The notes under the pieces: generated by a model | What the model saw: only the letters and a program-made list of their open reading frames with translations | The model's database searches: none | What the model was told of the DNA's origin: nothing | Program-made: the position numbers and the translations under genes | In this document: piece by piece, positions 4,834 through 9,723 of the stretch | Position numbering within the stretch: position 1 is the stretch's first letter | Layout of the letters: each line of letters opens with the position of its first letter | Assembly: GCA_036377055.1 (NCBI GenBank) | Contig: DASUZD010000037.1 | Span: forward strand, 1-9,723 | Source: DASUZD01 sp036377055 | Lineage (GTDB): Bacteria > Actinomycetota > Thermoleophilia > Gaiellales > Gaiellaceae | Direction: 5' to 3' | DNA length: 9,723 nt

Positions 4834-6143
4834 GCGGCCCTGAGCCCATCGCGGCCCGCCTGCGGCGGCTGCGACTCGAGCGTGGTCTGTCGCAGCGCGA
4901 GCTCGCCGGGCCCGGCGTGAGCTACGCGTACATCTCGCGCATCGAAGCGGGGCAGCGGCGGCCTTCGGTCAAGGCGATCCGGACTCTTGCGCGCAAGCTC
5001 GGCATCTCGGCGCAGTTCCTCGAGACCGGCTCGATGACGACGTCGGAGGAGGATCGCGAGATCCGCCTCTCCGACGCAGAGCTCCGCCTGCGGCTCGGCG
5101 AGGACCTCGACGGCGCCGAGGACGTCCTGCGCGAAGTCCTGCGGGAGGCGCAGGAGGCGGGCGACGCCGAATCCTCCACGCGCGCGCAAATAGCGCTCGG
5201 GCTCGCAGCTTCGCGTGCCGCGCGTCATTCGGAGGCAACCGAGCAGCTCGAACGCGCGATCGACGCTCCGACAGTCACGCCACTCGCGCAGCCGGACGTG
5301 TACGTCACGCTCGGCAGCGCGTATCTCGCACTCGACCGCCCCGAGCAGGCGGCGCACCTCTACGAGCGCTGCCTCTCCGAGCTCGAGGATGATCCCGCGG
5401 CCGATGCGAGCGCGCGCATCCGCTTCGCGACGCACCTGAGCTACGCGCTCTCGAACCTCGGCCGGTTCGCAGAGGCGCGGGAGGTGCTCACGGATCTGGC
5501 CGCTCAGAGCAAAGCGACGCTCGACCCGTACGCGCGCATCCGGCTGTACTGGTCGCTGGCGCGCCTCTCGGCGATGGAAGGGCATTCGCAGACCGGGCTG
5601 CGCCACCTCCGCCGCGCGATCGCGCTCCTCGAGACCACCGAGGACACGCTCCATCTTGCGCGCGCACATCTCACCTGCAGCCAGATCCTTATCCTCGACG
5701 GTCAGCCTGAAAACGCCGGCATTCACCTCGAGCAGGCAGAAAGGCTCTTCGAGCTCGGCGGGGACGCGCTCGACCTCGGCGCGGTCCGCGCGCAGGAGGC
5801 GAAGCGCGCGGCGATGCTCGGCGACCCCGACGAGGCCATCCAGCGTGCGAACGAGGCGCTCGAGCTCGCCGGGAACTCGCCGCTCGGAAGCGCCTACTTC
5901 GGTCTCGCGCTCGGGCACACGGGCAAGAAGGACATCGACGCTGCTGATCAGGCGTTCCGCGAGGCCGTCAAGCTTCTGCGGCAGCGCGGCGATTGGAGGG
6001 AGGCCGTCCAGGCATGCCGGGCGTGGGCCGACGCCCTGCGTGCCGCCGACCGGAGCGCGGAAGCCTTCGAGGTCCTGGAAACGGCAGCCGAGCTAGCAGA
6101 GCGAGCCTCGAGCGCGCCGCGCGTAAGCGCCGCCAGCCGCTAA
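4830..6143 (+). CDS. XRE-family transcriptional regulator with C-terminal TPR domain
   Basis: A 437-aa cytoplasmic regulator. Residues about 7-66 form a Cro/C1-type helix-turn-helix (ARLRRLRLERGLSQRELA, then YAYISRIEAGQRRPSVKAIRTLARKLG). The rest is almost wholly alpha-helical with TPR-like units near residues 155-187, 196-229, 234-268, 274-308, 313-347, 352-385 and 390-424, for example LGSAYLALDRPEQAAHLYER. This plan resembles regulators that bind peptides or partner proteins through TPRs, but the ligand is not known here. GTG 4830 is the only sensible start, because an in-frame TAG lies at 4803-4805. It diverges from corA across a region with a candidate operator, and is followed on the same strand by an MFS transporter that it may control (inference). 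No membrane segment or enzymatic domain is seen. Confidence 0.88.
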   Translation: MSGPEPIAARLRRLRLERGLSQRELAGPGVSYAYISRIEAGQRRPSVKAIRTLARKLGISAQFLETGSMTTSEEDREIRLSDAELRLRLGEDLDGAEDVLREVLREAQEAGDAESSTRAQIALGLAASRAARHSEATEQLERAIDAPTVTPLAQPDVYVTLGSAYLALDRPEQAAHLYERCLSELEDDPAADASARIRFATHLSYALSNLGRFAEAREVLTDLAAQSKATLDPYARIRLYWSLARLSAMEGHSQTGLRHLRRAIALLETTEDTLHLARAHLTCSQILILDGQPENAGIHLEQAERLFELGGDALDLGAVRAQEAKRAAMLGDPDEAIQRANEALELAGNSPLGSAYFGLALGHTGKKDIDAADQAFREAVKLLRQRGDWREAVQACRAWADALRAADRSAEAFEVLETAAELAERASSAPRVSAASR

Positions 6144-6156
6144 GGGAAGCCACTCA

Positions 6157-6174
6157 GGTACGGCGTGCCGTACC
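6157..6174. promoter_or_regulatory. 18-base perfect palindrome between the regulator and the MFS gene
   Basis: GGTACGGC and GCCGTACC are exact complements around a 2-base centre (GT). It lies 13 bases after the regulator stop and 56 bases before ATG 6231. As RNA it would form a 7-bp stem with a CGTG loop. There is no T-run. The near-absent spacer favours a dimer-binding operator over a terminator, but either is possible. Confidence 0.45.
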
Positions 6175-6230
6175 CGTAGTCGGCGGGCAGCCGTCTTGTC
6201 CCGCGCGTGCGGCGGGACGAGAGTCCGTGG

Positions 6231-7457
6231 ATGATCGTTTTCGACTCACTCCCGGCACTCCGGCGGGGGCTGCTCGCGTCGCCCGCGACGGCTCTTTTCA
6301 TGGGCGTCTTCACGAGTCAGGCCGCTGTACTGGTCCTCTCGCCGATCCTCGTCGACGTCGCTCGCGACCTCGACGTCTCGACGGCCGTCGCCGGGCAGCT
6401 GAGAATCGTCGCAGCACCCGTGGCCGCTCTCGTAGCGGTCGCCGTCGCGAGAGCCGGGGCGAGGTTGCCCTATCGCTCGCTTCTCGCCGGCGGCGCCGCG
6501 TTCGTGGCTGCTGGGTCGGCGGCGAGCGCGGTCGCGCCCTCGTTCCAGGCGCTGGCGATCGCGCAGATCCCGCTTTGGATCGGCGTCGCCGTGCTCGTGG
6601 CGGGCGGAATCGGCGCGGCAGGGGCCTGGAGCGCACCGGAGGATCGCGCGCGCCTCGTCGCGCGGTCGCTCGCCGGCGCGCCGGCTGCCTGGATCGTCGG
6701 CATGCCGACGATCGGTTGGGTTGCCCAGACGAACTGGCGACTGGCCTTCCTCGCCGTGCCTCTCCCGGCTGCCGTCGCGACGATCGCCTGCTTGGCGGCG
6801 ATTCCGGGCGGCAAGCCCGAGCCCAGGGCCACGCCGTCGTTGCTCAGCCTCCTTCGCGCGCCGCGCGCAGGCTGGTGGGCGGTCGGCGAGCTCTTCGCGA
6901 TGTCGGCCTGGGCGGGGACGCTCGTCTTCAGCGGAGCGCTTTTCGTCGAGACCTACGGAGCCTCGCCCAAGCTGACGGGGATCGTGCTCGCGACCGTGGC
7001 GGCCGCGTACCTCGCCGGAAACATCGTCGGCGGCCGGATGCGCGGCGCCTGCGCCCGGCGAGCGCTTGGCTGGAGCAACGTCGCAGCCGCCGTCGCGATC
7101 GCCTTGACGTGGCTAGTCACGCCGAATCTCCTCGTCACGATCGTTCTCTTCGGCTCTGCCGCAGCGATCGTCGCCGCGCGCACCGTGACCGGCACGACGT
7201 ACGGCTTCGTGCTTGCAGGGGAGCGCAAGCTCGAGGTCGGCGCCGCACGCGCAGCGCTGACGCACGTCGGCTACCTCGCCGGCTCGCTCCTCGGGGGCCT
7301 CGCGCTCGCGACCGGCGGCGAGGGGGCCGTCGGGATCGCGTTTGGCGCGCTCTTCCTCGCCGCGGCCGCTCCATATCTCTTGACGTGGAGCACACGCTGC
7401 GAGGCACGCGTACTCGCAGCGCCGCCGATGCCGGCAGTGCCGGCGTCGGCTCGATAA
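6231..7457 (+). CDS. Major facilitator superfamily transporter (DHA1-like)
   Basis: A 408-aa protein from ATG 6231 with about 12 hydrophobic segments, consistent with an MFS proton-coupled exporter. Early part: a first helix, then LSPILVDVARDLDVSTAVAGQ, the loop and TM2 entry seen in DHA1 drug-efflux-like proteins. The cytoplasmic loop 2-3 motif A is degenerate (ARAGARLPYRS instead of GxLaDRxGrR). The substrate cannot be inferred. GAGAG (6219-6223), seven bases before ATG 6231, supports this start. GTG 6207, in frame and adding eight residues (MRRDESPW), is possible but has no ribosome site. The last 13 residues (AAPPMPAVPASAR) are encoded by a hairpin repeat also found untranslated 62 bases further on, so the native C-terminus was probably shorter. 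It lies 87 bases after the regulator and is likely functionally linked to it. Confidence 0.85.
   Translation: MIVFDSLPALRRGLLASPATALFMGVFTSQAAVLVLSPILVDVARDLDVSTAVAGQLRIVAAPVAALVAVAVARAGARLPYRSLLAGGAAFVAAGSAASAVAPSFQALAIAQIPLWIGVAVLVAGGIGAAGAWSAPEDRARLVARSLAGAPAAWIVGMPTIGWVAQTNWRLAFLAVPLPAAVATIACLAAIPGGKPEPRATPSLLSLLRAPRAGWWAVGELFAMSAWAGTLVFSGALFVETYGASPKLTGIVLATVAAAYLAGNIVGGRMRGACARRALGWSNVAAAVAIALTWLVTPNLLVTIVLFGSAAAIVAARTVTGTTYGFVLAGERKLEVGAARAALTHVGYLAGSLLGGLALATGGEGAVGIAFGALFLAAAAPYLLTWSTRCEARVLAAPPMPAVPASAR
7416..7452. repeat. Hairpin repeat, copy 1 (within the 3' end of the MFS gene)
   Basis: A 37-base unit matching 7478-7514 at all but two loop bases. GCCGATGCCGGC (7424-7435) pairs with GCCGGCGTCGGC (7439-7450), 12 pairs with one G-U in RNA, loop AGT. 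It codes for the C-terminal residues of the transporter. Confidence 0.8.
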
Positions 7458-7465
7458 CGCGAGCG

Positions 7466-7481
7466 GGACTTCGGTCGGCAG
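7466..7481. repeat. 16-base direct repeat, copy 1
   Basis: GGACTTCGGTCGGCAG, repeated exactly at 7567-7582. This copy runs into hairpin repeat copy 2; the other runs into the tRNA 3' end. It behaves as a shared flank of different hairpin units. Confidence 0.7.
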
Positions 7482-7514
7482 CGCCGCCGATGCCGGCTTT
7501 GCCGGCGTCGGCTC
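7478..7514. repeat. Hairpin repeat, copy 2
   Basis: Second 37-base unit, 62 bases after copy 1, with the same 12-bp stem (7486-7497 with 7501-7512) but loop TTT. The stem is kept while the loop differs, as expected for a REP-like palindromic element under structural constraint. It may also end the MFS transcript. Confidence 0.8.
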
Positions 7515-7534
7515 ACTGACGCAACTAGGGCCGC

Positions 7535-7575
7535 CCGAAGTCGTCATGCCCCGGCGAAGCCGGGGCGGACTTCGG
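7535..7575. repeat. Composite hairpin downstream of tRNA-Arg
   Basis: Outer arms CCGAAGTC (7535-7542) and GACTTCGG (7568-7575) enclose an inner hairpin, GCCCCGGC (7548-7555), loop GAA, GCCGGGGC (7559-7566). All 16 pairs are perfect. It could terminate both the MFS transcript and the minus-strand tRNA transcript. Its outer arm contains part of the 16-base repeat. Confidence 0.65.
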
Positions 7576-7582
7576 TCGGCAG
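7567..7582. repeat. 16-base direct repeat, copy 2, abutting the tRNA
   Basis: An exact second copy of the 7466-7481 repeat. Its last base is immediately next to the discriminator position of the tRNA (7583), so the repeat replaces the normal 3' flank of the tRNA gene. Confidence 0.7.
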
Positions 7583-7655
7583 TGCGCCCGGCAGGAATCG
7601 AACCTGCGACCTCGCGCTCCGGAGGCGCGCGCTCTATCCCCTGAGCTACGGGCGC
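7583..7655 (-). tRNA. tRNA-Arg, anticodon CCG
   Basis: A full cloverleaf on the minus strand, 72 bases plus discriminator A. Acceptor GCGCCCG/CGGGCGC is perfect; D arm GCTC/GAGC; anticodon stem CGCGC/GCGCG with loop CTCCGGA, anticodon CCG reading CGG (Arg); T arm GCAGG/CCTGC with loop TTCGAAT. No CCA is encoded; ACT follows the acceptor stem. Nothing in the fold is missing. Confidence 0.96.
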
Positions 7656-7665
7656 TCGGAGGCGC

Positions 7666-7671
7666 AGTGTA
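7666..7671 (-). promoter_or_regulatory. -10 element TACACT of tRNA-Arg
   Basis: TACACT on the minus strand ends ten bases before the tRNA 5' end, a normal distance. The same hexamer stands before the truncated copy (7832-7827). No clear -35. Confidence 0.45.
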
Positions 7672-7693
7672 CTCCTGACCGTTCGTGAGCGGA

Positions 7694-7710
7694 GGCCGGC
7701 TTTGCCGGCC
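7694..7710. repeat. Hairpin with GCCGGC-TTT-GCCGGC core
   Basis: GGCCGGC (7694-7700), loop TTT, GCCGGCC (7704-7710). The core is the same as in hairpin repeat copy 2, with different outer stem bases, so it belongs to the same loose family. Confidence 0.6.
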
Positions 7711-7736
7711 GCAGCGGGCGCCTGTGCTCAATCCGG

Positions 7737-7768
7737 CGGAAGTCGTGTCGCGCAAGCGACGACTTCCG
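7737..7768. repeat. 13-bp hairpin with GCAA loop
   Basis: Left arm 7737-7751 pairs with GCGACGACTTCCG (7756-7768) with a two-base bulge in the left arm; the loop GCAA is of the stable GNRA type. The CGGAAGTCG arm resembles the CCGAAGTCG of 7535-7543. It sits just beside the broken end of the tRNA copy. Confidence 0.6.
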
Positions 7769-7775
7769 ACGGCGA

Positions 7776-7818
7776 CTCCGGAGGCGCGCGCTCTATCCCC
7801 TGAGCTACGGGCGCTCGG
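7776..7818 (-). pseudogene. Truncated tRNA-Arg(CCG) copy: 5' half only
   Basis: These 43 bases are identical to 7617-7659. They hold, on the minus strand, four bases of 5' flank, the acceptor 5' strand (start 7814), the D arm, the anticodon 5' stem, the complete anticodon loop and one base beyond. Homology then stops; the 3' anticodon strand, T arm and acceptor 3' strand are absent, so no tRNA can form. The similarity reaches upstream through the TACACT -10, with small indels. Confidence 0.85.
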
Positions 7819-7825
7819 GGAGGCT

Positions 7826-7832
7826 TAGTGTA
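7826..7832 (+). promoter_or_regulatory. -10 TAGTGT for the epimerase (leaderless), overlapping a reverse TACACT
   Basis: TAGTGT (7826-7831) is followed by six bases and GTG 7838, the same geometry as at 3214 and 4523. The reverse strand of 7827-7832 reads TACACT, the -10 of the truncated tRNA copy, so one site may fire both ways. Confidence 0.45.
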
Positions 7833-7837
7833 TCGGC

Positions 7838-8860
7838 GTGGAGCTCGCGGCTCGGATCGTCACCCTGAGGCTCGCGGAGACGTTCGTCATCTCGCGCAGC
7901 GCCGAGGACGAGGCCGAAGTCGTGCAGGTCGAGCTGCGGCACGACGGCGAGAGCGGCTTCGGCGAGGCGGCGCCGATCGATCGCTACGGCGAGTCGGCGG
8001 TCTCGGCGCTCGAGTATGTCGAGGAGCACGCGTCCGCACTCGGGGACGATCCGTTCGCGCTCGACGAGATTCTCGCGCGGCTCCCGGCGGAGCAGTTCGC
8101 GGCCCGCGCCGCGGTCGACGCCGCGCTCCACGATCTCTGCGGGAAGCTCGCCGGGCTGCCCGTCTGGCGGCTCCTCGGGCTGCGGCGTCAAGGGCCGCCG
8201 ACGTCGTGGACGATCTGGCTCGGCGATGCGGACGACATGGCTCGGCGGGCGGAGCGCGTGCGTGGCCGGTTCCGCCGGCTGAAGCTGAAGCTCGGCGGCG
8301 GCGACGGCCTCGACGTCGAGCGTGTTCGATCCGTTCGCGGAGTGGCCGACGTCCCGCTCCAGGTGGACGTGAACGAGGCATGGTCGCTCGAGGAGGCGCT
8401 CGACGCGCTGCCGCAGCTCGCGGAGCTCGGCGTCCAGTACTGCGAGCAGCCGCTCCCGGCCGGCGATCCCGGCGGGGAGGAGCTGAAGGCGCGCTCGCCG
8501 CTTCCGATCTACGTCGACGAGGACTGCCACGTGCTCGCCGACGTCGCGCGGTGCGCCTCGCGCGCGCACGGGATCAACATCAAGCTCGCGAAGTCGGGCG
8601 GGATCCGCGAGGCGGTCCGGATGACGCACGCCGCGCGTGCGCTCGACCTCGGCGTGATGCTCGGCTGCATGGTCGAGTCGGGCCTCGGCATCTCCGCGGG
8701 CGCGCAGATCGCGAGCCTCTGCGACCACGTCGACCTCGACGGCAACCTGCTGCTCGCGGACGACCCGTGCCCCGGCGTCGAGCTCGTCGACGGCGTGCAG
8801 CTTCCCACGGCGAGCCCAGGACTCGGTGTCAGGAGCCACGCGGTACCTGATCCTCGCTGA
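7838..8860 (+). CDS. dgcA: Dipeptide epimerase family / N-acetyl-D-glutamate racemase DgcA-like
   Basis: Cytoplasmic enolase-superfamily enzyme, 340 aa, that inverts an alpha-carbon by proton transfer. A capping domain (about 1-115) precedes the barrel. Catalytic features are complete: Lys149-x-Lys151 in RLKLKLGG; Mg2+ ligands Asp177 (VDVNEAW), Glu203 (YCEQP) and Asp227 (VDEDC); the opposite-face lysine in NIKLAKSGG (249 or 252); and Asp299-x-Asp301 in DLDGN, the mark of the L-Ala-D/L-Glu epimerase group. Start GTG 7838 has no ribosome site but fits a leaderless promoter. The downstream DUF1611 gene overlaps it by 35 bases. In marine Proteobacteria and haloarchaea this pair (DgcN-DgcA) was shown to N-acetylate D-glutamate and racemise the product, which is why I favour DgcA. 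Plain L-Ala-D-Glu epimerase (recycling of wall peptides) remains possible, because the residues seen do not separate the two. Confidence 0.9.
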   Translation: MELAARIVTLRLAETFVISRSAEDEAEVVQVELRHDGESGFGEAAPIDRYGESAVSALEYVEEHASALGDDPFALDEILARLPAEQFAARAAVDAALHDLCGKLAGLPVWRLLGLRRQGPPTSWTIWLGDADDMARRAERVRGRFRRLKLKLGGGDGLDVERVRSVRGVADVPLQVDVNEAWSLEEALDALPQLAELGVQYCEQPLPAGDPGGEELKARSPLPIYVDEDCHVLADVARCASRAHGINIKLAKSGGIREAVRMTHAARALDLGVMLGCMVESGLGISAGAQIASLCDHVDLDGNLLLADDPCPGVELVDGVQLPTASPGLGVRSHAVPDPR

Positions 8861-9723
8861 GGGGTTCTCCGGCGACCCGCACTACGGCAAGACGGCGCGT
8901 GGCGTCCTTCGGTACCGGCGGCAGGATGTCGTCGCGATCCTCGACTCGACGCGCGCCGGGGCGAGCGAAGACGGCGTGCCGGTCGTGGGCGCGCTCGAGG
9001 AGGCGCTCGCGCTCGACCCGACGACGGCGCTCGTCGGCGTCGCGACGCAGGGAGGCCGCTTCCCGCCTGCGTGGACCGAGCTCCTACGCGCGTGCGTGGC
9101 GGCGGGACTCGACGTCGAGAACGGGCTGCACGTCTTCCTGAGCGACGACCCCGAGCTCGTCGCGCTCGCCCACGAGCACGGCGTCGAGCTGCGCGACCTG
9201 CGCCGGCCGCCTGCCGATCTCTCGACCGCGACCGGCGAGAACCTGTCGGTGCCGGCGAGGATCGTGCTGACGGTGGGCTCGGACTGCGCGATCGGGAAGA
9301 TGACCGTCTCGTGCGAGCTCGACCTCGAGGCGCGGCGACGCGGGCTTCGCTCCGTCTTCGTGCCGACGGGGCAGACCGGGATCGCGATCGCGGGGTGGGG
9401 GATCTCCGTCGACGCCGTCGTCGCCGACTTCATCGCCGGCGCCGCGGAGCGGCTCGTGCTCGAAGGAGTCGCGCGCGGCGGCGAGCTGCTGTGGGTCGAG
9501 GGGCAGGGATCGCTCCTCCACCCGGCGTACTCCGGTGTGACGCTGGGGCTCGTCCACGGCAGCGCGCCGCACGTCTTCGTGCTCTGCCACCAGTCCGGCC
9601 AGACCGCCGTCGACGGCGACGAGCGCTTCCCGATCCCGCCTCTTCGAGAGCTCGTCGAACTGCACGAGCGGCTCGCGCTGCCGGCCCGGCGGGCGCGTGT
9701 CGCGGCGATCGCGCTCAACACAC
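8826..9723 (+). CDS. dgcN: DUF1611 / DgcN-like D-glutamate N-acetyltransferase, 3' end cut by the window
   Basis: Two-domain cytoplasmic protein, 299 residues visible and still open at the edge; the family is usually about 330-350 aa, so little is missing. The N-terminal Rossmann-like domain (about 1-127) has LAEGFSGDPHYGKTARGVLRY, then VAILDSTRAG and GVELRDLRRPP. The C-terminal P-loop-like domain starts with Gly151-Ser-Asp-Cys-Ala-Ile-Gly-Lys158-Met-Thr160, the DUF1611 form of Walker A, followed by WVEGQGSLLHPAYSGVTLGL. Start GTG 8826 (MSGATRYLILAEG) has AGGA four bases upstream and overlaps the epimerase gene, implying translational coupling. Known DgcN acetylates D-glutamate from acetyl-CoA before DgcA racemises it. 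Activity of this protein is inferred from family and neighbour only. Confidence 0.88.
   Translation, partial: MSGATRYLILAEGFSGDPHYGKTARGVLRYRRQDVVAILDSTRAGASEDGVPVVGALEEALALDPTTALVGVATQGGRFPPAWTELLRACVAAGLDVENGLHVFLSDDPELVALAHEHGVELRDLRRPPADLSTATGENLSVPARIVLTVGSDCAIGKMTVSCELDLEARRRGLRSVFVPTGQTGIAIAGWGISVDAVVADFIAGAAERLVLEGVARGGELLWVEGQGSLLHPAYSGVTLGLVHGSAPHVFVLCHQSGQTAVDGDERFPIPPLRELVELHERLALPARRARVAAIALNT

Noticed and set aside
4779..5918. 379-codon minus-strand open frame opposite the XRE regulator.
   Set aside because: No motif or plausible start; the regulator's HTH and TPR units are clear on the plus strand.
5993..7519. 508-codon plus-strand open frame across the MFS gene.
   Set aside because: Arg/Ala/Gly-rich shadow frame; the true frame shows twelve hydrophobic segments.
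7416..7768. CRISPR array.
   Set aside because: Units are self-complementary, unequal in length and irregularly spaced, with no constant repeat plus variable spacer pattern and no cas genes.
8882..9721. 279-codon minus-strand open frame opposite the DUF1611 gene.
   Set aside because: Ser/Thr/Arg-rich antisense frame without motifs; the plus strand encodes the DUF1611 signatures.

Overview
The window is GC-rich (about 70%, judged by eye) and bacterial. Several things point to an actinobacterium, possibly the Thermoleophilia (Solirubrobacterales/Gaiellales), though this taxon is only an inference: strongly G/C-ending codons, GTG starts, apparent leaderless promoters, a tRNA without encoded CCA, and dense GC-rich hairpin repeats between genes. 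No plasmid, phage or transposase gene is visible.

Left part (1-3484): the 3' part of a multi-membrane GT-C/family-39-like glycosyltransferase is followed, 11 bases after its stop, by an exported subtilisin-like (S8) serine protease with an apparent I9-like propeptide and a PPC-like C-terminal domain. A GC hairpin separates these from a small His/Ala/Glu/Arg coiled-coil protein with histidines at an exact seven-residue period. That gene runs tail-to-tail into corA, leaving a 1-base gap.

Middle (3482-6143): corA (Mg2+/Co2+ channel, minus strand) and an XRE-type HTH regulator with a TPR-like sensor region (plus strand) diverge from a roughly 320-base intergenic region. On the corA strand this region holds a perfect Shine-Dalgarno sequence driving a nine-codon ORF, two segments able to mask that Shine-Dalgarno, an 8-bp helix that could close the domain, and a strong hairpin. 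This looks like an undescribed leader/switch RNA and is the most interesting object here. The corA start is also odd: the best promoter/start pair is one frame away from the corA reading frame.

Right part (6144-9723): an 18-base palindrome separates the regulator from an MFS transporter. The MFS C-terminus is encoded by the first of two tandem hairpin repeats. A 400-base repeat island follows, with at least five hairpins, a tRNA-Arg(CCG) on the minus strand, and an exact 43-base second copy of that tRNA's 5' half. Next comes an overlapping gene pair: an enolase-superfamily dipeptide epimerase of the DgcA type and a DUF1611/DgcN protein cut by the window end. Together they suggest D-glutamate (or cell-wall dipeptide) use through N-acetylation and racemisation.

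Three genes share the geometry TANNNT, six bases, then ATG/GTG, as expected for leaderless mRNAs.
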